Shown here one piece after another: positions 45,181-55,410 of a stretch of 64,000 nucleotides of DNA. Position 1 is the first letter of the stretch. Each line of letters opens with the position of its first letter. The DNA comes from G965218495 sp965262785. GTDB lineage: Bacteria > Bacteroidota > Rhodothermia > Rhodothermales > Bin80. The stretch spans positions 2,418,001-2,482,000 of the forward strand of contig OZ253559.1 in assembly GCA_965262785.1 (NCBI GenBank). Direction: 5' to 3'. The position numbers were made by a program, and so were the translations under genes. The notes under the pieces are model-generated. The model was not told the DNA's origin. It saw nothing but the letters and a program-made list of their open reading frames with translations, and searched no databases.

Positions 45181-47870
45181 TCGACCTCAATTGTAGCATT
45201 GGGGTCCGCCGCAACACGCAGTCCAACCAGAGTTCTCTGCTTGTCGTCGGGCCCGCTCACGGTGACCGTATACGCCATTCGAGAGTCAAAGACCTTCGGG
45301 CGAAATGAATTGCCCCCGATGCGTAGCGTGTATAGCACCGCACCGGTTTCTTCTTCTGTTACCTGGACCACCGGGTCTTCCACACCCTCGAATTCCAGTC
45401 GGGGCAAATAGCCAGCTGCGGTACGACCGTAGTTGTCTTCCTGAGCCACTGCAACCGGCCAGCCGGGATACTGCACCGCATCTTCGGCCGAGGGGTCCAC
45501 CCAGCGCGGCCATGCTTCGGAAGTAATCGTGCGGTCAGCGCGATTGAATCGGATAATGCCGTAGCCGGGCACGCGATCATAGAGGGCTTCGGGCTGCATT
45601 CCGCTTCGGATCGGGTTCGCGACGGCGTGTACAGTCATGCGGTTCCCAAAGCCGTCATAGTGTTCGCCGGTATATTCAGGGGCCCCTGGAGTGCGATTGG
45701 CGCCCGGTGCGGGCGGAAACCACCGCCGTGGCCATGTGTTGGCAATTGCCGGTGAGATGAATGCATTGGGCCCGTCGTTGAATTCGTCAATCCCGTACTG
45801 GACAAAGCTACCTAAGTGCTGGTCACCTCCGACATGGAAAGCAAACCCCTTTCGTATGGTACGCAACGCCCGATTACGACCGGCCTGAGGCCACCCGTTG
45901 GAGTCCATATCGGTTCCGACGTGGTCGGTGTATATGTACTCACCCGGCTCCGCATATTGCATTCGCGGTACGATCCGGTCATCGTAGTGGCCCTCGGGAA
46001 GCGTCGCCAGGTTGCTGAACAAGGTTTGAGACAGCATCACCTTCATCCATGTATTGCCTGAAAAGTCCTGGGCCCAATTCTCCAAAAACAGAAGCTGCCT
46101 TGGGCCCAGCAATGTGGCTTCCGTAACGGTCGTGGCATCGTAGTTACGGTTCTCGGGCCAGCCGTTGCGTACGGCAGCCTCAGGCACGGCATTGCGCGGC
46201 GTAGATTTCCACATTCGATCCGCCACGATGGCAAAACTGATGTCGCCGTACTTGAGATCCGTATAGTAGACGGTGATGTTCTGCTTGATTGGTGTCGGAT
46301 CGTATGGGTCTGGAAGGTGCGCTATCTGCGTGCGGTGAACGGCATTGACGAAGCGAGCATCCATGATGTAGCCCCCGTTGTCGGAAAGCGGTCGCGCATC
46401 GCCTTCTGCCTTTTTGCCACCGTCACCCCAGATGTTTCCATGGTACACGTCATGGTCGTCAGGTATCGTGATGGTCGGGCGATCTCGCATTAGGTCTCTA
46501 AAGGCCCACACAAACCGGTACCAGTGGTAATGGTAGTCCAGGTATGCTTTGTCCAATGGCTCGCGAATGATGCCAGCGAGCCCACCTTCGTAGATCTGAT
46601 CGCCGGCGAAAAAGAGGAGGTCCGGGTCATGCTTCGCCACCGCAGCGGTTAGTTCGTTGTGTGGATACCAGATCGTGCTGTGGTTCCAGACAAGGTCGCG
46701 GCCCTTCGAGATGTGTTGGCAGTTCAGCGACGCAAGCACAAACTCGTCATCTTCCACCCGCGGCCTGCGAATAATTCCCTCATAGTAGTGCGGTTCAGAA
46801 GTTCCATCCGGCCCGATCAGGTCGTAGGCTACGCGATATGGCACATCACTGTCCGCGGAAAATCCATCCACACGCAGTGTTGCTGTGTAGCTATCTGAAT
46901 CAATCGAGCTGGCAGCAGCCTGAGCCCAGTGGTCGCCGGACGCTCCGCCACTTAGTTCTAGGCGCACATTGCGCGAGTCGCTATCTCCGATTGGACCGAA
47001 TTGCGCAGTTAGCTTTAATACTTCATCGCTAACGGTATACATGGCGCCCATGATCGGGCCAAAGGCACGGTCCGGGTGCTCCGCCACCTTGGTGCCTGCC
47101 AACTTCCAGTCCTTGTACCAGTAGCCGGCCCCTTCCATGCGCGCACTGTTATGCGACACTAAAGCCACATTGCCGGTGAAATACGCTGGATCGAGGCCCT
47201 TGTATCGGGCTGATGCCACGACGTCCTTGCCCGCCAAGGCGTTTACGGTAACGGCATAGGCTTCGCCTTGTGGATGCGCGTCCAGCGTAAGCGTCACATC
47301 GCTGTAGGGATCTATGGAGCCATCGGACTCCACGGGTTCGAGCAGCGGCCAGGCATCAACTGTAAAGTTTGCGCGTGGTCCTTTCGGCGCTCCGTTATGG
47401 GAGTTGTCGCGAGCCACGATTTGGCCAGTACCGTCGACAGCAATGATTAGCCCACCGTCCTCGCCAGGCCAGTGATGCGCAAGGCTGCTTATGCGAAAGT
47501 CTACGTGACTGCCGCCAACGCCGATAAGGAAGCCTGTCCAAGTGTTGTTGTGAGCCTCTCCGCCGGCCTCAATGGGCCCGGTCTGGACCGATAGCTGCAG
47601 ACTTCCGGGCTCCTCAGCCAAGGCACGTGTCAGCAGGTGCAGGGTCCGCATGGGCTTCCTTGAGCGGCCTTCAATACACTCTATACGGCCAGCCTTCAGT
47701 TGCCAGTCCATGAGTCGGTTTGCGTAGAAATCTTGCCCAATCCAAGCGCGGCTGGCACTGTCAGGTAGGCTGGCTGTAAGGGTTGTATCGGCTGGCTTGC
47801 AGCCAACGCTCAGCAGCAAGCTGAGCGGCGCAAGCCAAGAGATGGGCAGGGGTAGGCTATAGACTCTCAT
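45174..47870 (-). CDS. PhoD-like phosphodiesterase/alkaline phosphatase lipoprotein
   Basis: The ATG at 47870 (MRVYSLPLPISWLAPLSL) gives 898 residues with lipobox LLSVGC; the frame extends to 47918 without a better start. The N-terminal 340 residues form beta-rich, concanavalin-like and Ig-like parts (WIGQDFYANRLMDWQLKAG, HHWPGEDGGLIIAVDG). The metallophosphatase core has LASLNCQHISKGRD, LFFAGDQIYEGG, TIPDDHDVYHGNIWGDGG and FHVGGDQHLGSFVQYG, the metal sites of the PhoD family. It likely hydrolyses phosphodiesters at the cell surface to release phosphate. It is much longer than B. subtilis PhoD because of the N-terminal domains. Confidence 0.9.
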   Translation of the reverse strand: MRVYSLPLPISWLAPLSLLLSVGCKPADTTLTASLPDSASRAWIGQDFYANRLMDWQLKAGRIECIEGRSRKPMRTLHLLTRALAEEPGSLQLSVQTGPIEAGGEAHNNTWTGFLIGVGGSHVDFRISSLAHHWPGEDGGLIIAVDGTGQIVARDNSHNGAPKGPRANFTVDAWPLLEPVESDGSIDPYSDVTLTLDAHPQGEAYAVTVNALAGKDVVASARYKGLDPAYFTGNVALVSHNSARMEGAGYWYKDWKLAGTKVAEHPDRAFGPIMGAMYTVSDEVLKLTAQFGPIGDSDSRNVRLELSGGASGDHWAQAAASSIDSDSYTATLRVDGFSADSDVPYRVAYDLIGPDGTSEPHYYEGIIRRPRVEDDEFVLASLNCQHISKGRDLVWNHSTIWYPHNELTAAVAKHDPDLLFFAGDQIYEGGLAGIIREPLDKAYLDYHYHWYRFVWAFRDLMRDRPTITIPDDHDVYHGNIWGDGGKKAEGDARPLSDNGGYIMDARFVNAVHRTQIAHLPDPYDPTPIKQNITVYYTDLKYGDISFAIVADRMWKSTPRNAVPEAAVRNGWPENRNYDATTVTEATLLGPRQLLFLENWAQDFSGNTWMKVMLSQTLFSNLATLPEGHYDDRIVPRMQYAEPGEYIYTDHVGTDMDSNGWPQAGRNRALRTIRKGFAFHVGGDQHLGSFVQYGIDEFNDGPNAFISPAIANTWPRRWFPPAPGANRTPGAPEYTGEHYDGFGNRMTVHAVANPIRSGMQPEALYDRVPGYGIIRFNRADRTITSEAWPRWVDPSAEDAVQYPGWPVAVAQEDNYGRTAAGYLPRLEFEGVEDPVVQVTEEETGAVLYTLRIGGNSFRPKVFDSRMAYTVTVSGPDDKQRTLVGLRVAADPNATIEVDL

Positions 47871-48172
47871 TGTGAAGGCATTTGTTCCTAGCGCCCATGC
47901 AGGGCGACGTGACAGCAAAATTGTCGGCCTCTAAAGTACCATTGAAGCAGGACTGCCGCTAGCCTGCATCTGAGAATGTATCGCGCTACTGATTACTGCC
48001 GCGGCAGATCCTCGCAAATTGGAGGTGTCTCCTCGAGATTTACACGTCCAAGAGATCTGCCTGACGCATTCGGTAGGTGAATGCGTTCCGCGAGCCGTTC
48101 GTCCTTCGGGGCGAAGCATGTAGGTGCCGCCAGCACCTTTCGGTTGCCTGGGAGAAGCGCCAGAGATTTATA
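47871..48172. other. 300-bp intergenic region
   Basis: No gene is seen between the PhoD-like and SbcC-like genes, both leftward. It should hold the promoter of the PhoD-like gene. Minus-strand frames in it are shadows of no recognisable protein. Confidence 0.5.
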
Positions 48173-50986
48173 CTAATACTGAGGGCGTGACTCAAGTCCG
48201 TTGGTTCTGGCTGTTCCACCCAGCTTGAGGACTTTGACGGGGGTCTTACCCGCCAGCTCCTTCCATTTGCGCACCTCATCCTGCTGCGCCGTAAAATAGA
48301 TGATCTGCCGCCGGTCAGCCAAGGCCGAGATGGTCTGGATGACCGTCATGGCGCGGTCGTCATCACTGTTTGCCAGCGCCTCGTCTAGCGTTAGCGGGAA
48401 TCTGTTGTCGTGCTCCTGGGACTCTACGAATGCTACGCGAACACAGAGCAGCAGCTGGACGCGGGTAGCGCTAGAGAGCTCGTTGAGACCGTGCTCCCGC
48501 TCGCGATGGGTGTCATATGCCCTAAATGCGCTCTTTTCGCTAAGGCGCAACTCGTAGCGACCGCTGGTAACGGCGAAGAAATACTTTCTTGCCGCCTGGA
48601 ATACCGCAGGCAAGCCCTGCTTTCTCGTGTAGGTCACAAGTTCCTGGACCAGGACATCGCCGACCGCCTGAGCGCATTTTTCATCACGATCAGCCTCCAG
48701 CTCCGCCTGGCTCTGATCGTATGCTGCTAGGGCTGCCTCCAGGACGTTGCCTTTTTCTGCGTCCTCAATTCTTGTCTTGATTGCGGTAATCTGCTTTTGG
48801 AGGTCGTCTCTGTCTTCGGCAAGGCGTTTCAGCTTGCCGCGCTCAGTGGTCAAGTAGTCGACTTCCGCACTCATAAGGGTATCGCAGAAGCCGGGTAAAG
48901 CCCGCAGCTCTCGAGCATGGTTGTCCAAGACCGCTTTGGCTTTCCCTACTATTTGCATTTGCTGCCTGAATTCATTCCCCTTTTGGACGAGTCGGTGCAG
49001 CAATTCGGTGTTTCCATCAGGCAATTCAAGGTCTGAGAATATTCCGCTCCTGCGGGCAAGCGTTCTTTTGCGCTGTTCCTCAAGACCGTTGATTTGGTCC
49101 AACAGCGAGTCGCGTTTCTGCACGTTGCGCAGCAACGACTCGTTGGCAGAGCGCAGGCGTTCATACGCTGCGACAGCTTCAGTAAACGAGCTGATCCGTT
49201 GGCTGCCGTGCGCCGCCAGTGCATCGTTTACTAGGGAAGAAGTATGCACGCGTGCATTCTGCGCCTCGTGAAGGTGCGCTTCCTCGCGTGCTGCTTCTTC
49301 AATGCTGCGCCGGTGCTGTATGATTTGGTTTACGAGGAAGTACAAGGGCTCTTCAGTCGCGACCTTCAAGCCAGTCTTGGCTTGCAAGGCCTTGAAGTCA
49401 AGCAATGCCTCGGCCCATGCGGCTTCCAGCCCTTCCCGCTCTTCAAGACGTGCCATCCAGCGGGACTGCTTCTCTTGATCGACCTTAAGGCCAGCATGCT
49501 CCTTGAGCAGCGATTCCAGGTGGGCTGCTACCGCTTCGCGGTCCCATGAAGCTGGCTTTTCAGTCCCAAGTGTTTCGAATCCATGCTTGTGGGCATTGCT
49601 TTGGCTGTCATTTGTTTCGGCTGAATGAACTAGAATGTATGCTATGACGATCAGCGCGGCAGTTACTAGCCCGGTCCATCCTATTGGGTTGCTAAGCGCG
49701 ACTGGCACTGATGCCACCACGGACAGCACGGCAGCGGTCAACAGGAGGATCTTGACGCGAGTGAGCCTGCCAGTGCTTGGCCCTTTTGCACGCAACCAGT
49801 CAAACAGATACCGCTGCGCCTGCCTCAGCTGATCGTCACGCTGCTCGAGATCCTGGCCTCCGTCGACCTGCAGGATACCTTCCAATGCCTGCAGAGCAGA
49901 TTTCTTCGCGCGAAGGTCTTCCAGCCGACGTGTTACCCTTCCAAGCTGCTGGACGTCAGCAAAGCCCAGCTGCGCTGCTAGATTGTGGTCCGTCGCGTCT
50001 GCGATCGACTCCCAGATCTTCTTTGCTTCGTTTCTGTGGCCGGCCAGCTTCTCATTGTGGCTATCCACTCTTGTTTCGGCGTCCCTCATATTCTGAATCT
50101 GCGCGTGTAGCTGCTGCAGAAATCCGTCGGCCAGTCCTTTTTGCGAAACGTTACTTGCTGCTATAGACCTGTTGACTTTGGCAACCTGGTGCCTTAGTCG
50201 ATTCAGCTCAGCACTAAATCGCGCTAACTCGTCGGTAATCTCCCCTAGCTGTTTTGGCGTATCGTCCAGATTTCGTGCAACTGCCATGCGCAGGATCGGG
50301 GGGAATTGTTGTGCGATGGCATTGGATTCCTCCCACGATTGGCGTGCCCCATGGAAGGCCAACGCCTTGTCCAAAAGCCCGATGCGACTCTTCGCATCAA
50401 CACTTGCCTTGAGCTCTTCACTAAGCTGTCGGAGTTTGCCCCTTTCAAAGGCAAGAGTCTTGTGTTCGGAGCGAACCGTTGAGAGGGCGTTACGGTTTTC
50501 TGCTATGGCCTTGTTCAGCTTGTCGCGACGAACTGAAGGCTTCGCGAATCCCAAGCGCTTGGCTGCGGCGTGTATGTCGTATCCACCGCTAGCTTCTTTG
50601 ACGATTTCGGCCGCGAAGGATTGGTCACCTGCCTCTGCACTCAGCAAGTCGTGCAAGGAAATGTGATAGCTCTTAGGTCGGATGAGCTCGGGATCCCAAC
50701 TAACGCTTTCTCCATCGAGTCGACAGTCGCGTCGCATTCCGTCTACGCGTATTTCCAGTTCGCCGGTACCGATGTGGAGGTTGGCGTCCAAAGCGGTCTT
50801 CCCGGCGCGAGCGTACCTAGGGAGCAGAACGGACTGTATCGCGTGTGCCATGGTTGACTTGCCGGACGCATTTGCGCCGAACACGATGTTTATGTGCTTC
50901 GACAGGCTCGCGAGCATCAGGCCGCTGAATGGCTGGCCGTACATCCTGTCGACTTCTATCCGTTTGAAATAGATGCGATTGCTCAT
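48173..50986 (-). CDS. SbcC/YhaN-like SMC-type ATPase with central membrane segments
   Basis: The ATG at 50986 (MSNRIYFKRIEVDRMYGQPF) gives 937 residues. The N-terminal Walker A is GANASGKS at 37-44. Long coiled coils run about 155-400 and 480-800. Two hydrophobic segments lie between them (about 411-430 and 435-454), as in YhaN-type proteins. The C-terminal ATPase half has ELSSATRVQLLLCVRVAFVE (ABC signature region) and the Walker B/D-loop FPLTLDEALANSDDDRAM. Such proteins join a SbcD/YhaO-like nuclease to process DNA ends; a matching phosphoesterase is at 59930..61207. An IS21 element sits 265 bp upstream of the start and may have removed its native promoter. Confidence 0.87.
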   Translation of the reverse strand: MSNRIYFKRIEVDRMYGQPFSGLMLASLSKHINIVFGANASGKSTMAHAIQSVLLPRYARAGKTALDANLHIGTGELEIRVDGMRRDCRLDGESVSWDPELIRPKSYHISLHDLLSAEAGDQSFAAEIVKEASGGYDIHAAAKRLGFAKPSVRRDKLNKAIAENRNALSTVRSEHKTLAFERGKLRQLSEELKASVDAKSRIGLLDKALAFHGARQSWEESNAIAQQFPPILRMAVARNLDDTPKQLGEITDELARFSAELNRLRHQVAKVNRSIAASNVSQKGLADGFLQQLHAQIQNMRDAETRVDSHNEKLAGHRNEAKKIWESIADATDHNLAAQLGFADVQQLGRVTRRLEDLRAKKSALQALEGILQVDGGQDLEQRDDQLRQAQRYLFDWLRAKGPSTGRLTRVKILLLTAAVLSVVASVPVALSNPIGWTGLVTAALIVIAYILVHSAETNDSQSNAHKHGFETLGTEKPASWDREAVAAHLESLLKEHAGLKVDQEKQSRWMARLEEREGLEAAWAEALLDFKALQAKTGLKVATEEPLYFLVNQIIQHRRSIEEAAREEAHLHEAQNARVHTSSLVNDALAAHGSQRISSFTEAVAAYERLRSANESLLRNVQKRDSLLDQINGLEEQRKRTLARRSGIFSDLELPDGNTELLHRLVQKGNEFRQQMQIVGKAKAVLDNHARELRALPGFCDTLMSAEVDYLTTERGKLKRLAEDRDDLQKQITAIKTRIEDAEKGNVLEAALAAYDQSQAELEADRDEKCAQAVGDVLVQELVTYTRKQGLPAVFQAARKYFFAVTSGRYELRLSEKSAFRAYDTHREREHGLNELSSATRVQLLLCVRVAFVESQEHDNRFPLTLDEALANSDDDRAMTVIQTISALADRRQIIYFTAQQDEVRKWKELAGKTPVKVLKLGGTARTNGLESRPQY

Positions 50987-51252
50987 AGCAATCAATTTCG
51001 GCACTTGTTCGCAGTGAGAGATGCCGCGCTGCAACTCGCTTCAAATGTAGCGGTATTCAGCGCATCGATCCGTACTACCTTCGGTGCTTTGGCATTGTTC
51101 GCTCCGTTCGATAGCGTTGCGCTCGCGTCAGCGGATCGGCGAGTTAGTATGTCGGCGGCCTCGTCTGATTCTCTGTGGGCGATCACGTTGGGTTTAGGGG
51201 TAGGGCATACGCCGCGCAGTCCGCGTGTCGGTGAATGCATACTACGATGCAT

Positions 51253-51367
51253 GTGGGCCACCGAATCCGGCGCAAGTGGGCCACCGAATCCGATGCAAGT
51301 GAGCCACCGAATCCGATCCATGTGGGCCACCGAATCCGGCGCATGTGGGCCACCAGATCCGATACCA
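51253..51367. repeat. five terminal repeats, left end of the IS21 element
   Basis: GTGGGCCACC-type units start at 51253, 51276, 51299, 51322 and 51345, exactly 23 bp apart. Each is followed by a variable GAATCCGRYGCAA-like tail; the third reads GTGAGCC and the fifth CCAGATCC. They are probably binding sites of IstA. Confidence 0.9.
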
Positions 51368-51462
51368 TAGGGCCGCTTGGGTGCCCCCGCAGAGCGTGAC
51401 GTTGGGCATCTAGTAACACTGAATAAGTTGTGTCTTCCCTAACAAATTGGAGGCACAGCAAC

Positions 51463-53058
51463 ATGGCAGCACACCGCATACCGATGCGCAGAATCAAGTA
51501 TATCCTCTCCCTACGCTACGAGCAGAATTACTCTGAGCGGCGCATCGCGCAGCAAGTAGGAGTCGGTCGCAGCACGGTATCTCGTACGTTGGCGCGTGTA
51601 CAGCAGACGGGGTTGACCTGGTCGCAGTGCGCAGCATTGAGCGATGCAGAGCTGCAGCAGCAGCTCTTCCCTTCGGACGACAAGCAACAGGTGCCTCAGC
51701 GGCCGCTGCCCGATTGGGAGCAGGTTCACAAGGCCTTGGCCAAGCACTCGTATATGACGGTACGGCAACTGTGGCTTGAGTACAAAGCGGGCCATCCTGA
51801 TGGCCTGGAGTATAGCCAGTTTTGCCTGCGGTACCGCCAGTGGCGTGGCAGCGACAGGCACTTGGAGATGCGTCTGGAACACCGGGCGGGCGAGAAGCTC
51901 TTCGTGGACTACTCAGGAAAAAGGCCCTCCATCGTAGACCCTCGCACGGGCAAGTCACGCGAGGTTGAGCTCTTTGTCGCAACGCTGGGCGCGTCCCATT
52001 ACACCTTTGTAGAGGCGACCTTAACGCAGCAGCTGAAAGATGTCTGCGGATCGCTTCGGCGATGCTTCGAGTTTTTAGGTGGCACGCCTCGCGTGTTGGT
52101 TCCGGACAACATGAAGACCGCCGTGACGGCGATAAACAGGGGTGACGTAGCGAAGATCAACGCAACGTTTCAGGAATTGGCGGATCACTACCAGGTCTGT
52201 GTGCTGCCTACTCGACCAGGAAAACCAAAGGATAAAGCCGCCGTTGAGAACGCCGTGTTGCAGGCTCAAAGGCGCATCCTGGCGCCACTTCGCAATCGTC
52301 ACTTCTCCAGTCTACAAGACCTGAATGCAGCCATCGCCCCGTTGCTGGAAGCACTCAACGCCCAGCCCTTCCAGAAAAAGGATGGCAGTCGTCACAGCTG
52401 GTTTGTAGATCTGGACAAGCCTGCGCTACGCCCGCTACCACGCACGCCTTACCGGTACGGTGAGTGGACGAGCAAGCGTAAGGTGCAGTTCAATTATCAC
52501 GTGTCGATCGACAAATGCTACTACAGCGTACCCTTCAAGTATGCAGGAAAGACCGTCTACGCGCTGGTACACCAGGACACGGTGGAGATTTACCTCGATC
52601 GGCAGGATGATACGTACATAGCAGCGCATCGTCGTGGTCTTTTGCGAGGTCAACATGTGACGAACCAGCATCACATGCCCTCGCACCATCAAGCCTACGC
52701 CGCGTGGACGCCAGAGCGCTTTGTGAATTGGGCCGCCGAAGTCGGCACGCACACCCAGGCGTTGATCCAAGCCAACTTCCACCGATTCGATATCCCAGAG
52801 CAGTGCTTCGCGCGATGCAGAAGCCTTCTGGGCCTGGCGAAGAAGCATGGTGCGCGCGCCATGGAGGCAGCGGCGAAAGAAGCGCTGGACCAGCAAGTCT
52901 TCAGTTACCCCGCGGTCAAGCAGATCGTTGAGAAGATCGCAAGCGCCGCAGGCAGTCAGCGGCCCTGTGTCGTTGAGCACAACAACATTCGCGGTGCCGC
53001 CTATTACAGTAATTCATCCCCAAAGGAGGAAGAGGAATGCTCACCCATCCTACCGTAG
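51463..53058 (+). CDS. istA: IS21-family transposase IstA
   Basis: The ATG at 51463 (MAAHRIPMRRIKYILSL) follows a GGAGG at 51449-51453 and gives 531 residues. A GTG at 51430 in the same frame is a poorer start. The N-terminal helix-turn-helix is YSERRIAQQVGVGRSTVSRT. The integrase core has LFVDYSGKRPSI (D), RVLVPDNMKTAV (D) and KPKDKAAVENAVLQAQRRI (E). The C-terminal part (VSIDKCYYSVPFKYAGKTV) is the family's beta-domain. It works with the ATPase IstB, whose start overlaps its end by 22 nt. Confidence 0.95.
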   Translation: MAAHRIPMRRIKYILSLRYEQNYSERRIAQQVGVGRSTVSRTLARVQQTGLTWSQCAALSDAELQQQLFPSDDKQQVPQRPLPDWEQVHKALAKHSYMTVRQLWLEYKAGHPDGLEYSQFCLRYRQWRGSDRHLEMRLEHRAGEKLFVDYSGKRPSIVDPRTGKSREVELFVATLGASHYTFVEATLTQQLKDVCGSLRRCFEFLGGTPRVLVPDNMKTAVTAINRGDVAKINATFQELADHYQVCVLPTRPGKPKDKAAVENAVLQAQRRILAPLRNRHFSSLQDLNAAIAPLLEALNAQPFQKKDGSRHSWFVDLDKPALRPLPRTPYRYGEWTSKRKVQFNYHVSIDKCYYSVPFKYAGKTVYALVHQDTVEIYLDRQDDTYIAAHRRGLLRGQHVTNQHHMPSHHQAYAAWTPERFVNWAAEVGTHTQALIQANFHRFDIPEQCFARCRSLLGLAKKHGARAMEAAAKEALDQQVFSYPAVKQIVEKIASAAGSQRPCVVEHNNIRGAAYYSNSSPKEEEECSPILP

Positions 53059-53240
53059 CCAAACTTGAACACATGCGTCTGTTCGGCATGGCCAATGCCC
53101 TGCGTGACCAGTTGGTCACCGCCGACATGGACGAGCTGACCTTTACGGACCGCCTCGCACTGATGGTCGACAACGAGATGGCTGTGCGTGACTCGCGTCG
53201 CCTGGCGCAGCGGCTGGGGCGCGCCAGGTTGAAGCATCAG

Positions 53241-55410
53241 CCCGACTTCGCCATTTTGGGAACCAACCGTGGCCGAAGGGGGGCTAAACCAGGTACTCCC
53301 AGCCCACTTTTCGCCCTTTTCAGCCCCTTTTCAGCCGTATTTCTCGGCTATATGGTGAAGAATGCGTGAAGTTTAGCGTATTCGGCTGAAAAAGGCCATT
53401 GTAGTGCCAGGATTGTTGGTGGGGACTTGCTACAGGTGCGCCCATGCACTATCTTGGAGTCGGCATTGAACTGCAGACACCATGTACATACGGGCGACCA
53501 AGACCCACGCAAAGAAAGGCGAAGCGCGACACAGCTACCGCCTGGTACGCAGCGACCGCATCGGCGGGAAGGTGCGCCAGTCGACCCTGCTGAACCTGGG
53601 CGTCCACTTTGACACGCCCCGTGAGCAGTGGGGGACCTTGGTGCTTCACATAGAGAATTTGTTGCAGGGGCAGCCGACACTCGTGTTCGATCCCGACCTG
53701 CAGCACACGGCCGAAGCCATTGTCGCGCAGCTGCGCGCACGCGGCATAGGTGCACACGCGAAGCCGGAGGGTGAGCCTGACAGCGTCATGACGGTGGACA
53801 TGGACTCCCTTGAGCACCCGGAGCATGCCCGCAGCGTGGGCGCAGAGCGTGTCTGCCTTCAGGCGCTCGAGGATCTGGGACTGAAAGACACGCTGATCCA
53901 GGCCGGCGCCAAGGAGCGCGACGCGCGTCTGGCCGTAGCCCTGGTGGTCGCACGCATGCTGCATCCCAACAGCGAACGGGCTACGCTTCAGTGGTTGCAA
54001 AGCAGGTCGACGACGCTGGACCTGCTGGGACTGCGCCCCGGCAGGAAAGTGTCGTTAGCGAAGCTGTATCGCATTGGGGACCTGCTCTGGGAGCACAACC
54101 AGGCGATTCAGCAAGCGCTCTTCCAAAAGGAGCGGACGCTCTTGAGCCTGCCGGAGACCGTTGTTTTTTATGACCTGACCAACACCCATTACCATGGCCG
54201 ACAGCACGGCGAGTACCTGGCCTATGGACGTTCGAAGCAAAAGCGTTCCGATTGTCCGCTGGTGACGCTCGGGCTGGTGCTCGATGGCGCGGGCTTCCCG
54301 CGCACCTGCGAGATCTTGCCCGGCAACGTCTCGGAGCCCGGCACGCTGCAGGACGCTATCGAGCGTCTGAACGCCAGCGTGGACGGCCAGAAGCCGACGG
54401 TGGTCATGGATGCAGGGATCGCTACGGAAGCAAACGTGTCCTGGCTGGCAGAACAGGGCTACGACTGGATCTGCGTACACCGGGGTAAGCGGCCCCTGCC
54501 GCCAGAGCGGGAGCCCGACAGTACGCTGACCACGCAGGCTGGACACGCCGTACGCGTGTGGCAGTTGCAGCAAAAGAAGCAGGAGATGCTGCTCTATGCC
54601 GTCAGCGAAGCCAGAAAGCACAAGGAAGAGCAGATCCTCCAGCGCCGGCGCACGCTACTGGAAGCAGCCCTCACCTCGCTGCACGAAGGGCTGCAGAAGC
54701 CCTACCATACCAAGCGGCTCAAGAAGGTCGTAGAGCAGGTCGGACGCATAAAAGAGCGATATGCCCGCGTATCTCATCAGTACGAAGTGACGGTTGTAGA
54801 AGGGAGTGGCCCCAACGCCAAGGCCGTGAAGTTTGCACGCAAGACGCAGTGGGAAGAGGCCGATGAGGCCCTGGGGGGCTACGTGCTGCGCACCAGTCAG
54901 ACGGGATGGGACCTTAAGCACATTGTAGCCACGTATTGGCGGCTGTCCGAGGTGGAGGCCACCTTCCGCTCGTTGAAGTCGGAACTGGGGATGCGGCCGC
55001 TTTACCACAGCAAGGACGCACGCATCGCAGCGCACATCAGTATAGCTGTGTATGCCTATCACGCCGTGCACCTGATCCGGACCCGATTGAAGGCGCAAGA
55101 CATCCACACCAGCTGGAAGACGCTTCGCCAGAAGCTGAGCGCCTGGCAACGGGTGATGACAACCGTAAAGGACACCCAGGGCCAGGTGATTGTCAACGTG
55201 CAGGACGAGCGCCCAAGGGCAGAGCTGGCTCAGATAGCGCGCATCTGCGGCGTCACGCCCAGCCTGCATCGGCAACGCTACGTGCGCCAGGACTAAGGCA
55301 GGCGCACGGCGTTAGAAAAGTAGTGCCAGCCAGGCGGGAGTACACCCTTTTCTTATATGTGGAGAATGTGTCCACCTATACTGTTTGAGTCATAAAATGG
55401 CGAAGTAGAG
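53241..55410 (+). mobile_element. IS1634-like (IS4-superfamily) element inside istB
   Basis: The tips are CCCGACTTCGCCATTTT at 53241 and, read inward on the minus strand, CTCTACTTCGCCATTTT from 55410: a 17-bp inverted repeat with three mismatches. A 4-bp direct repeat TCAG flanks it (53237-53240 and 55411-55414). The duplication may be longer but mismatched. One transposase gene lies inside. Confidence 0.85.
53482..55296 (+). CDS. IS1634-family transposase
   Basis: The 604-residue protein starts MYIRATKTHAKKGEARHSYR and carries the DDE core of IS4-superfamily transposases: FYDLTNTHYHG (first D), PTVVMDAGIATEANVSWL (second D), and WRLSEVEATFRSLKSELGMRP with the final glutamate in a Y-(2)-R-(3)-E-(6)-K-like context. 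VALVVARMLHPNSERAT near the N-terminus and a long middle with EILPGNVSEPGTL are typical of the IS1634 group. A mutation is not visible, so it may be active. Confidence 0.93.
   Translation: MYIRATKTHAKKGEARHSYRLVRSDRIGGKVRQSTLLNLGVHFDTPREQWGTLVLHIENLLQGQPTLVFDPDLQHTAEAIVAQLRARGIGAHAKPEGEPDSVMTVDMDSLEHPEHARSVGAERVCLQALEDLGLKDTLIQAGAKERDARLAVALVVARMLHPNSERATLQWLQSRSTTLDLLGLRPGRKVSLAKLYRIGDLLWEHNQAIQQALFQKERTLLSLPETVVFYDLTNTHYHGRQHGEYLAYGRSKQKRSDCPLVTLGLVLDGAGFPRTCEILPGNVSEPGTLQDAIERLNASVDGQKPTVVMDAGIATEANVSWLAEQGYDWICVHRGKRPLPPEREPDSTLTTQAGHAVRVWQLQQKKQEMLLYAVSEARKHKEEQILQRRRTLLEAALTSLHEGLQKPYHTKRLKKVVEQVGRIKERYARVSHQYEVTVVEGSGPNAKAVKFARKTQWEEADEALGGYVLRTSQTGWDLKHIVATYWRLSEVEATFRSLKSELGMRPLYHSKDARIAAHISIAVYAYHAVHLIRTRLKAQDIHTSWKTLRQKLSAWQRVMTTVKDTQGQVIVNVQDERPRAELAQIARICGVTPSLHRQRYVRQD

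Noticed and set aside
51253..51367. Regular 23-bp-spaced repeats that look like a short CRISPR array
   Set aside because: The units are mostly repeat with little unique spacer, there are no cas genes, and a mirrored set lies at the other end of an IS21 element, so they are transposon ends.
50894..51370. Plus-strand frame over the start of the SbcC-like gene
   Set aside because: Its first part is antisense to the conserved Walker A region and its end is IS21 terminal repeat.
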